A DNA stretch of 42,828 bases. It comes from Candidatus Eiseniibacteriota bacterium (GTDB lineage: Bacteria > Joyebacterota > Joyebacteria > Joyebacterales > Joyebacteraceae). The stretch's first letter is position 1. The number at the start of each line of letters is the position of its first letter. Of the stretch, positions 36,559-42,828 are shown in pieces. The position numbers and the translations under genes were made by a program. The stretch spans positions 1 through 42,828 of the forward strand of contig JAUVLG010000016.1 of NCBI GenBank assembly GCA_030595835.1. The letters are read 5' to 3'. The notes beneath the pieces are model-generated. The model had not been told where the DNA came from, ran no database searches, and saw only the letters and a list, made by a program, of their open reading frames with translations.

Positions 36559-37227
36559 CTAGATCCCTCTGAGATAGACGGGCTCAAGCGTCGCCGCCTC
36601 CGCGGGGTCAGGCAGCCCCAGTTCCTCAGCAATGGCCGCCATCGCAAGGGGCGTGGCCGTGTTCACATCTGCGTCCGGGAAGCGCGCGCTCCCCCCCAGC
36701 GACGCCTTCACATCGCCGGCGCACGCTGCCGCGCCGCCGCCGACAAAGAGAACCTCTCGCCCTCCGGCCGCCTCCTGCACGCGCTCGATCATGCCGGCGG
36801 GGGCGACCGCAACGTCCTGGAGCACCCGCTCCCGACCATCGCCCAGGTGGAAGAGCGCAGCGTAGACCTCTCCCTTCCTCGCATCCAGCATCGGGCAGAC
36901 GAGCCCTTCGTAAGGCCTGGCACTCTCGGCAAGTGCTTCCAGAGACTGGACAGGCACAACGGGCAGGCCCCGGGCTGCCGCGAGACCCTTGGCGGTCGCG
37001 AGACCGACACGGAGCCCGCTGAATCTCCCCGGGCCTATCGATACCGCGATCGCGTCGAGCTCACGGAGACCTACGGACGCGCGTGACAGCGCCGACTCGA
37101 CCGCACCGAGCAGTTTCTCAGTGTGGCCCCTGCCCACGGTCTCAGTGATCTCCGCCAGGACGGACCCGTCCCTGACAACGGCCACCCGCTCCATCGGCGT
37201 CGACGTCTCGATCGTCAGAATCAACAT
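36559..37227 (-). CDS. tsaB: tRNA threonylcarbamoyladenosine biosynthesis protein TsaB
   Basis: A scaffold subunit for the t6A37 tRNA modification with TsaD, TsaE and TsaC. It has 222 residues. ILTIETSTPMERVAVVRDG, the GRGHTEKLL segment, AIAVSIGPGRFSGLRVGLATAKGLA and CPMLDARKGEVYAALF are family blocks; as usual it lacks intact ASKHA ATP-binding residues. The ATG at 37227 gives the canonical start; an upstream Arg-rich extension overlaps tsaE and is not real. tsaD is not in the window. Confidence 0.95.
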   Translation of the reverse strand: MLILTIETSTPMERVAVVRDGSVLAEITETVGRGHTEKLLGAVESALSRASVGLRELDAIAVSIGPGRFSGLRVGLATAKGLAAARGLPVVPVQSLEALAESARPYEGLVCPMLDARKGEVYAALFHLGDGRERVLQDVAVAPAGMIERVQEAAGGREVLFVGGGAAACAGDVKASLGGSARFPDADVNTATPLAMAAIAEELGLPDPAEAATLEPVYLRGI

Positions 37228-37292
37228 CCGCCCTCGCTCCCGGGCTCGCAGGCGCAATCGATCCCCTGCCGCCCTCGAACGTGCTCGGTCGC

Positions 37293-37775
37293 TCAGTCGC
37301 TCGTCGGCCACGACTCTCGGAGCCGCGCGAGCAGTTCAGCCCCACCGCTTCCGAAAGCGCTCACTGTGAACGCGCGGTCGTCCGGCCCCTCGATATCGAT
37401 GACAACACGCAGGCGGTCGGGCGGAAGAAACTCCGGCGCCCGGTCGGCCCACTCGACCAGGGCCACGCCATCCACGAAGAAGATCTCTCTGTAGCCGATG
37501 TCCTCAAGCTCCCGGGCGTCCTCGATACGGTAGAGATCGACGTGGAGTATCGGTACGCGTCCCTCGTATTCGTTCACCAGGACGAACGTCGGGCTGGTTA
37601 CGTAACCATCGTAGCCCAGGCCTTCCGCCGCGCCCTGAATGGCCACGGTCTTGCCGCTGCCAAGTTGCCCTTCGAAGCCGACGAACCCGCCCCGAGAGAG
37701 CGCCACACCCAGCGCCCGTCCGAATGCCCTGGTCTCGTCGGCTGATGCTGTCCGGAATCGGAAGGTGTCAGTCAC
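37293..37775 (-). CDS. tsaE: tRNA threonylcarbamoyladenosine biosynthesis ATPase TsaE
   Basis: A P-loop ATPase of the t6A complex, 160 residues. Walker A is FEGQLGSGKTVAIQGAAEGLG, then VTSPTFVLVNEYEG, ILHVDLYRIEDARELEDIGYREIFF with the Asp of Walker B, and VALVEWADRAPEFLPPDRL. The start is a GTG with a poor Shine-Dalgarno. It begins 14 bases after the porX-like gene ends, and tsaB starts 65 bases later, so kinase, regulator and t6A genes appear to be one transcript. Confidence 0.95.
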   Translation of the reverse strand: MTDTFRFRTASADETRAFGRALGVALSRGGFVGFEGQLGSGKTVAIQGAAEGLGYDGYVTSPTFVLVNEYEGRVPILHVDLYRIEDARELEDIGYREIFFVDGVALVEWADRAPEFLPPDRLRVVIDIEGPDDRAFTVSAFGSGGAELLARLRESWPTSD

Positions 37776-37789
37776 GTCGGGGCCCTGGG

Positions 37790-39355
37790 CTAACGTTTTG
37801 GTACCATGGTGGCACAGGGCAGGATCATCTCCTCAAGCGAGATCCCCCCGTGCTGGAAGCTCCCCCGATACTGGCGCTCGTACTTGTGAAACTCCGTCGG
37901 GTAGACGAAGTAGTAGTCCTCTTTGGCGATGGCATACTGCTTGCTTGCGCCGTCGCTCGGCAGCTTGTACTCGGCGGGATTCCTGATGAGGAAGGTCTCC
38001 TTCTCATCGCACCCGAGATTGCTGCCGAACTTGTACCTGAGGTTCGTGGAAGTGTCGCGGTTGCCCCTGATGAGCGCGGCGCGCCTTCCCAGCATCGCTC
38101 CGTGGTCGGTGGTCACTATGACGGTCGCGCCCTGTCGGGCCATCTCCCTCATGATGTCGTAGAGAGCGGAGTGATTGAACCACGAGCGCACGAGCGAGCG
38201 AAACGCGGGCTCGTCGGGTGCGATCTCCTTCAGGATCTCCGACTCCGACCGCGAGTGAGACAGGATGTCGACGAAGTTGTAGACGAGCGACACGAAGGGC
38301 AGGTCGTGAAACGTCGACATCTGGCGCCGGATGTTGTCGGCCTCGTCCTTCTGGTAGATCTTGATGTACTTGTGGTCGCGCGTGAGGAAGATCCCGAGGT
38401 CGGACAGCTGCCGGTCCATCATCTGCCGCTCGAACCTGTTCTTGCTGAAGTCGTTACGGGAGGGCGTCGCCCACAGCTCGGGAAACTGCTCGGAGAATTC
38501 GATCGGCCAACGCCCGCTGAAGAGCGCGTTCCTCGAGTACGGCGTCGCCGTAGGCAGGATCGAATAGTAGTAGTTGTTCTCGATGTCGAAGTACGGCTCG
38601 AGGCTCGGCACCAGACTGAACCAGTGATCGAGGCGCATGCAGTCAAGCACGACGAAGTAGGTCTTCGTTTTCGCCTTGAGATGGGGAGCAACGAAGCGCT
38701 CGAATATATCCACGGACAGGAGGGGCCGGTCCGTTGCGTCGCTCACCCAGTCCAGGTAGACGTCGCTCACGAAGCGGGAGAATTCGGCGTTGGCGGACTG
38801 CCCCAGATCGAAGTGCGTCTGCCTTAACCCCGGATCGCGGAACCGGTCGAGTTCCAGATCCCAGTTGACCAGCCTGGTGTAGACCTGGATCCAGTCCTCC
38901 CAGTTCATCGCGTCCATGATCCGGCTGCGAATCTCGTTGAACTCCGAGGCGTACGTCTGCGCCAGCTGGTCCTGCTGTATCTTCATGCCGTCCAGAAGAC
39001 GTTTGATCGCAAGGAAGACCTGAGACGGTTTGACCGGCTTGATGAGGAAGTCGTCGATGCGCCGCCCCAGCGCATCGTTCATCAGCTCCTCTTCCTCGCT
39101 CTTCGTGACCATCACGACGGGAATGGAGGGGTCGATCTCCTTGATACCCGCAAGCGTCTCCAGTCCGTCTATGCCGACCATCATCTCGTCCAAGAGCACC
39201 AGGTCGTATCGCCCGTCTCTGAGCATGCCCAGGGCTTCGGTCCCGCCGGAAGCGGTAGCGATCTCGAAGCCTTTCTGCTCAAGAAATATGATGTGCGGCT
39301 TGAGCATCTCGATCTCGTCGTCGACCCAGAGTATCTTCCGTGCTGAGACATCCAT
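37790..39355 (-). CDS. porX: PorX-like response regulator with PglZ phosphatase domain
   Basis: A 521-residue cytoplasmic regulator. The receiver domain (residues 1-125) has acidic pair Asp12/Asp13, phospho-acceptor Asp56 (LVLLDEMM) and Lys106 (FLIKP). A helical linker leads to a C-terminal PglZ/alkaline-phosphatase-superfamily domain: VVLDCMRLDHW (metal Asp), ILPTATPYSRNALFSG (nucleophile Thr), FVDILSHSRSESE (Asp/His), VIVTTDHGAMLG. In Porphyromonas PorX controls the type IX secretion system and is a phosphodiesterase; all expected metal and nucleophile residues appear present here. The upstream neighbour is a histidine kinase. ATG start with GGAGAGG 11 bases before. Confidence 0.9.
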   Translation of the reverse strand: MDVSARKILWVDDEIEMLKPHIIFLEQKGFEIATASGGTEALGMLRDGRYDLVLLDEMMVGIDGLETLAGIKEIDPSIPVVMVTKSEEEELMNDALGRRIDDFLIKPVKPSQVFLAIKRLLDGMKIQQDQLAQTYASEFNEIRSRIMDAMNWEDWIQVYTRLVNWDLELDRFRDPGLRQTHFDLGQSANAEFSRFVSDVYLDWVSDATDRPLLSVDIFERFVAPHLKAKTKTYFVVLDCMRLDHWFSLVPSLEPYFDIENNYYYSILPTATPYSRNALFSGRWPIEFSEQFPELWATPSRNDFSKNRFERQMMDRQLSDLGIFLTRDHKYIKIYQKDEADNIRRQMSTFHDLPFVSLVYNFVDILSHSRSESEILKEIAPDEPAFRSLVRSWFNHSALYDIMREMARQGATVIVTTDHGAMLGRRAALIRGNRDTSTNLRYKFGSNLGCDEKETFLIRNPAEYKLPSDGASKQYAIAKEDYYFVYPTEFHKYERQYRGSFQHGGISLEEMILPCATMVPKR

Positions 39356-39422
39356 CTATGTTGTCGCCTCTCCAGATAGCCGGCGTCTCAAGGGCACCCT
39401 CGCGACGCCGCGGTGTAGTTGC

Positions 39423-40700
39423 TCAGTTCGTGGGAAGTGAGATGATGAACGTGGTTCCCTTCCCGACCTCCGACCAGCTCACGTACAGTTTCCCGTTGTG
39501 GTACTCCTCGACAATCCTCTGCGCCAGCGCGAGCCCCAGGCCCCAGCCCTTCCGCTTCGTTGAGTATCCCGGGACGAAGATGTGCCTGCGCTCCGTGGGC
39601 GAAAGCCCCTTCCCGCTGTCGGTGATGCGAATCTGGACAGACCCGTCCTTCGGGAAATGCTCGGTTGAGATCTCGATCCTCCCACCGGTGTCCGGCAACG
39701 CCTCAGTTGAGTTCTTGACCAGATTCTCCACGACCCACTCCATCAGCTCGCGGTTGATCTCAATCGGCGGCACGGGACCGTAGCTCTCCACTATCTCCAC
39801 GTTCCTCTTGAGTGCCTGTAGTCTGTGGCGGAGGTAGTCCACCACGTCCCTGAGGGCCACGACGAGATCCTGTCGCCTGGTCTTCGGGATCGACCCTATC
39901 TGATTGAAGCGGAGCGATATTTTCTCGAGCCTGTCGAGATCTCGCTGCATCTCGTCGGTCATGCCGGCCATTTCGTCGGCCGGACAGCCGCGCCGGGCCG
40001 ACTCCTTGATGAGCTCCACCCAACCCATGAGAGACGATATGGGGGTCCCCAGCTGGTGCGCCGTCTCCTTGGCCAAGCCCACCCAGATGGAACGCAGCTC
40101 CGCCAGCTTCGCATTTCGGAAGCCCAGGTAGCCCAGGAACACCAGGACCCCGAACGCCAAGAGCTCGAGCGCCGGGACGTAGCGCATCTCGCGGATCATG
40201 CTCGACTCCCCATAGTGGATGTAGCCGAGGACGGTGACGTCCCCGATGTGGGTCATGGGGATGGGGTCGTGCTTCGCGTCGAGCCCGGCAGAGAACGCGA
40301 CTATCTCCTCGAAGACAGAGCCCTCGAGGCTGGACGGGTCGGCGCTGATGTAATCGTCGTGACTGATGTCGTCCGGGGCCACATCGACCGGGACGCCCTT
40401 CCACGTGATGGGGATGCCCCGAACGTCGGATATCACGATCGGGAAGTTGATGGCCTCGATGAGTTCAGAGAAGATAACCCGCAGGGGCTCGTTCTCACGG
40501 GCCTCGTATGTCGCGGTGGCGCACAGGCCCGCGATCGAGCGTGACAGCGTAGCCGACTGCGCCTCCAGACGGCGGATGAGGCTGTTCGTGTAGAAGAAAA
40601 TGAGTATGGCCAACGCCGAGACGGCGACAAAGACGTAGGCCCGCGTCCTGTAGACGACGGGCCGCTCGGTGTCCTGCAGCTTGCCCAGGCGAGAAGGCAT
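39423..40700 (-). CDS. membrane sensor histidine kinase (candidate PorX partner)
   Basis: A 425-residue inner-membrane kinase. Membrane segments near residues 22-39 and 177-194 enclose a periplasmic sensor domain of about 135 residues. The H-box AKETAHQLGTPISSLMGW has His215; the N-box ENLVKNSTEALPDTGG, G1 ITDSGKGLSP and G2 GWGLGLALAQRIVEE follow. This kinase type (AKETAHQLGTP) is common in the FCB group. The ATG at 40700 is chosen because GGAGGGG lies eight bases before it and a promoter places the transcript start near 40743. The PorX-like regulator starts 67 bases after its stop, so it is the likely phosphotransfer partner (inference). Confidence 0.88.
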   Translation of the reverse strand: MPSRLGKLQDTERPVVYRTRAYVFVAVSALAILIFFYTNSLIRRLEAQSATLSRSIAGLCATATYEARENEPLRVIFSELIEAINFPIVISDVRGIPITWKGVPVDVAPDDISHDDYISADPSSLEGSVFEEIVAFSAGLDAKHDPIPMTHIGDVTVLGYIHYGESSMIREMRYVPALELLAFGVLVFLGYLGFRNAKLAELRSIWVGLAKETAHQLGTPISSLMGWVELIKESARRGCPADEMAGMTDEMQRDLDRLEKISLRFNQIGSIPKTRRQDLVVALRDVVDYLRHRLQALKRNVEIVESYGPVPPIEINRELMEWVVENLVKNSTEALPDTGGRIEISTEHFPKDGSVQIRITDSGKGLSPTERRHIFVPGYSTKRKGWGLGLALAQRIVEEYHNGKLYVSWSEVGKGTTFIISLPTN

Positions 40701-40749
40701 GCGGCGCCCCTCCATTCCGCGTACATCAAAGACACGTGGCCTCATTTAC

Positions 40750-40778
40750 AGTCTAGCACAGGGGTTGGGCTTGTCCAA
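40750..40778 (-). promoter_or_regulatory. sigma70-type promoter of the histidine kinase-porX operon
   Basis: On the minus strand TTGGAC (40773-40778), 17 bases and TAGACT (40750-40755). Transcription would begin near 40743, 43 bases before the ATG. It lies after the serS hairpin, in a 186-base gap. Confidence 0.68.
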
Positions 40779-40816
40779 ACCGCCTCCCGCGGAGGCTCGG
40801 CCTCGGACCAAAGCGT

Positions 40817-40839
40817 GGGCCGGGGCATCTCCCCGGCCC
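40817..40839 (-). terminator. hairpin after serS
   Basis: GGGCCGGGG pairs with CCCCGGCCC across a 5-base loop (extendable by a G-U and a G-C pair), 48 bases after the serS stop. No U-tract. It lies just before the histidine kinase promoter. Confidence 0.6.
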
Positions 40840-40886
40840 GCTCGCGCTGCGACGCATGTTCGCTTCCACCGGACCGTCCGGCGGCC

Positions 40887-42158
40887 CTACGCTATCTCTG
40901 AGAGCCCACCCATGTAGGGTCGCAGAACCTCCGGGATGACTATCTTCCCGTCCGTCGTCTGGTAGTTCTCCAGTATCGCCACGACCGCCCGGGCGAGCGC
41001 CACTCCGGATCCGTTCACCGTGTGCACGAACCTCGCCTTGCCGCCGTCGGCAGGCTTGTACTGGATGCCCGCCCGCCGGGCCTGAAAGTCCTCGTAGTTG
41101 CTGCACGAGCTCACTTCCAGCCACTTCCCCACGCCCGCTGACCAGATATCGATGTCGTAGCACTTGGCCGCCGCGAACGAGAGGTCGCCCGTGCATAGTG
41201 TCTTCAGACGGTACGCGAGGCCGAGGCGCTGGAGAATGGTCTCGGCGTTCTTCGTGAGCGCCTCGTGCTCGTCGTAGGAGGTCGACGGTTCCACGTACTT
41301 CATCATCTCGACCTTGTCGAACTGGTGCACGCGCACGAGGCCGCGAGTATCGCGACCGTAGGACCCCGCCTCACGCCGGAAGCACGGCGTGTGGGTCGTG
41401 TAATAGATGGGGAGTCGCTCCTCCGGGATGATCTCCTCGCGATGGAGGTTGGTCAACGGGACCTCGCCGGTCGAGATCAGAAAAAGGTCGTCCTGCTCGA
41501 TGCGGTACATGTCCGACTCGAGCTTCGGGAGCTGCCCCGTGCCCTGCACCGCCAGACGGTTCGCGACAAACGGCGGGGACACCTCGGTGTACCCGTGCTC
41601 GTTCGTGTGGACATCCAGCATGAACTGGATCAGCGCCCGCTCCAGGCGTGCGCCCGCTCCTACGAAGACAGGGAAGTTGGACCCCGCCAGCTTGCTCGAC
41701 GCCTGGAAGTTCAGAATGCCCAGCGCCTCGCCTATCTCCCAGTGCGGGACCGGCTTGTCGGACAGCGAGTGGGGCTCGCCCCACTCCCGGATGAGGACGT
41801 TCTCGTCCTCGTCCGCCCCGACCGGCACGGACTCGTGCGGTATGTTGGGGATCATGAGCGCGAGCGCCTCGATCTCTTCGCGCATCGAGGCCAGCTTCTC
41901 GTTGTAGCCCTTGATGCTCGCCGCGACGTCGCGCATCCGCGCGATTGGCTCGGACGCGTCCTCCCCCGCCTTCTTCAGAGAGGCTATTCGCTCGCTCTCG
42001 ACGTTCCTCTGACGCTTGAGTTCGTCCGACTCGACTATGATCGCGCGTACGGCTTCGTCCAGCTCAAGCAGGCGGTCGAGTTCCGCCTTCTCTCCCTTGT
42101 CGGCGATGGCCTTCCGCACGACGTCGGGGTTCGTCCTTATGAATCTCAGATCCAGCAT
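40887..42158 (-). CDS. serS: seryl-tRNA synthetase
   Basis: Class II synthetase that charges tRNA-Ser and, in organisms with selenocysteine, also tRNA-Sec. It has 423 residues. The N-terminal coiled coil begins MLDLRFIRTNPDVVRKA. Motif 1 lies near FPVFVGAGARLERALIQFMLDVH, motif 2 in TPCFRREAGSYGRDTRGLVRVHQFDKVEM and motif 3 in VNGSGVALARAVVAILENYQ; the serine/zinc-independent site is STGEVPLTN. The ATG at 42158 (with GGTGG eight bases upstream) is preferred to a GTG four codons earlier. The presence of selC in the same window makes the dual charging role relevant. Confidence 0.97.
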   Translation of the reverse strand: MLDLRFIRTNPDVVRKAIADKGEKAELDRLLELDEAVRAIIVESDELKRQRNVESERIASLKKAGEDASEPIARMRDVAASIKGYNEKLASMREEIEALALMIPNIPHESVPVGADEDENVLIREWGEPHSLSDKPVPHWEIGEALGILNFQASSKLAGSNFPVFVGAGARLERALIQFMLDVHTNEHGYTEVSPPFVANRLAVQGTGQLPKLESDMYRIEQDDLFLISTGEVPLTNLHREEIIPEERLPIYYTTHTPCFRREAGSYGRDTRGLVRVHQFDKVEMMKYVEPSTSYDEHEALTKNAETILQRLGLAYRLKTLCTGDLSFAAAKCYDIDIWSAGVGKWLEVSSCSNYEDFQARRAGIQYKPADGGKARFVHTVNGSGVALARAVVAILENYQTTDGKIVIPEVLRPYMGGLSEIA

Positions 42159-42195
42159 ATCCGTGTCCACCGTTTAGGTTTGGATGATGGCGCTT

Positions 42196-42828
42196 CTAGC
42201 GCGTCTTCACTGTCTCGCGGGAGGAGCTGTGCGCGGAGACAACCTCGGGGATGATATCGGGCTCCGTCGTCGGCGGCAGGTTGAGAACGAGGAGATCGTC
42301 CTCCTGCGGCTCGCAGAGAGCGGTGCCCGAGCGGGCCAGCGTCTCCGGCGCGTCCACGACCGCGACCGGAACGCGGAGGAGCCTGATACCAAGAAGGGCC
42401 ATGCCGCTGGCGGCCGCCACGGTGACCAGTGCTATGAGGACCGGGTTCCCGCTCTGGAACAGCGAGAGGTAGACAGCCACCCCGGTCAGAAGTCCGGAGA
42501 TCAAGTATATGACCGTCGCGGTCTGCTTGGAGCTCAGCCCCAGGCAGGCGATCCTGTGCGAGCTGTGATCACGGCCTCCCTGGGCCAGATCCCGCCCCTC
42601 GGAGAATCTCGATGCCGTCACCAGGAGCGCGTCGAAGATCGGGTAGCCCAGCATGAGGACCGGGATCACGAGCGCACTCACGCCTCCCTCAGCATAGGCC
42701 ACGGCTCGGAGCGACAGGCCGCCCACGACGTAGCCCAGGAACAGGCTCCCCGCATCGCCCAGGAATATGGACGCGGGAGCGAAGTTGTACCACAGGAACC
42801 CCAGCGCCCCACCGGCGACCGCGATCGC
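42196..42828 (-). CDS. undecaprenyl-phosphate sugar-1-phosphate transferase (WecA/TagO/MraY family), 5' end outside window
   Basis: A partial integral membrane enzyme; 210 residues are visible and the N-terminal part lies beyond the right edge. The visible sequence runs ALGFLWYNFAPASIFLGDAG then SLFLGYVVGGLS, the conserved loop of polyprenyl-phosphate GlcNAc-1-phosphate transferases. DHSSHRIACLGLS, the histidine block of the WecA/TagO branch, follows, then hydrophobic helices and a polar C-terminal tail of about 50 residues. It transfers a sugar-1-phosphate (probably N-acetylglucosamine) to the lipid carrier for surface polymer or glycan synthesis. It ends 38 bases before serS. Confidence 0.87.
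   Translation of the reverse strand, partial: AIAVAGGALGFLWYNFAPASIFLGDAGSLFLGYVVGGLSLRAVAYAEGGVSALVIPVLMLGYPIFDALLVTASRFSEGRDLAQGGRDHSSHRIACLGLSSKQTATVIYLISGLLTGVAVYLSLFQSGNPVLIALVTVAAASGMALLGIRLLRVPVAVVDAPETLARSGTALCEPQEDDLLVLNLPPTTEPDIIPEVVSAHSSSRETVKTR

Overview
The window is a compact, high-GC bacterial chromosome segment (GC by eye in the low-to-mid 60s percent). It holds 39 protein genes, all on the minus strand; the one at the right edge is partial. It also holds one tRNA gene (selenocysteine tRNA, selC) and one plus-strand gene fragment at the extreme left edge. Gaps between genes are short (none exceeds about 240 bases) and many genes overlap by 4 bases, so most of the window is operons. 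I see no insertion sequence, CRISPR array or rRNA. The organism is a Gram-negative (diderm) bacterium: it has LptD and two lipobox lipoproteins. A PorX-type response regulator with a fused PglZ phosphatase domain, a DUF5683 protein and inositol-phospholipid genes suggest the Fibrobacterota-Chlorobiota-Bacteroidota (FCB) neighbourhood, perhaps a high-GC candidate phylum such as Eisenbacteria, Krumholzibacteriota or Latescibacterota. That placement is inference.

Layout in transcription order, from the right edge leftwards. (1) A partial undecaprenyl-phosphate sugar-1-phosphate transferase, then serS and a hairpin. (2) From a recognisable sigma70-type promoter: a membrane histidine kinase, the PorX-like regulator, tsaE, tsaB, rimI, purine nucleoside phosphorylase, accD, folC, an MsmK/UgpC-type sugar ABC ATPase, a ROK sugar kinase and lptD. 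(3) An HU-family protein with its own promoter and a strong hairpin. (4) nfeD-slipin-recJ-rsmI. (5) From another strong promoter: a CDP-alcohol phosphatidyltransferase and inositol-3-phosphate synthase, then tmk and the S41 protease ctpA. (6) From a promoter that predicts a leaderless mRNA: dus, a LysM-TPR lipoprotein, ecfA1, ecfA2, pyrR, a TPR lipoprotein, glmM, glmS, selD, selC, a PP-loop ATPase, a DUF5683 protein and lepB. (7) The heat-shock operon hrcA-grpE-dnaK-dnaJ-rsmE, behind a sigma70-type promoter and a perfect CIRCE operator. (8) A truncated plus-strand DUF5615 PIN-like gene, convergent with rsmE.

How they work together: selD and selC supply selenophosphate and the UGA-decoding tRNA. 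SelD itself appears to be a selenoprotein: an in-frame TGA occupies the catalytic Cys position, so a naive call loses the first 29 residues. SerS, also in the window, would charge this tRNA. glmM and glmS give the amino-sugar precursor for peptidoglycan and LPS; LptD and the lipoproteins are outer-envelope parts; ino1 plus the CDP-alcohol transferase point to an inositol phospholipid.

The most notable observations are the selenocysteine-containing SelD with a candidate bSECIS beside selC, the PorX-histidine kinase pair at the head of the t6A gene cluster, a predicted leaderless dus transcript, 36-bp tandem repeats in two envelope genes, a divergent HU protein, and hairpin terminators lacking U-tracts. 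Most genes are otherwise ordinary housekeeping genes.
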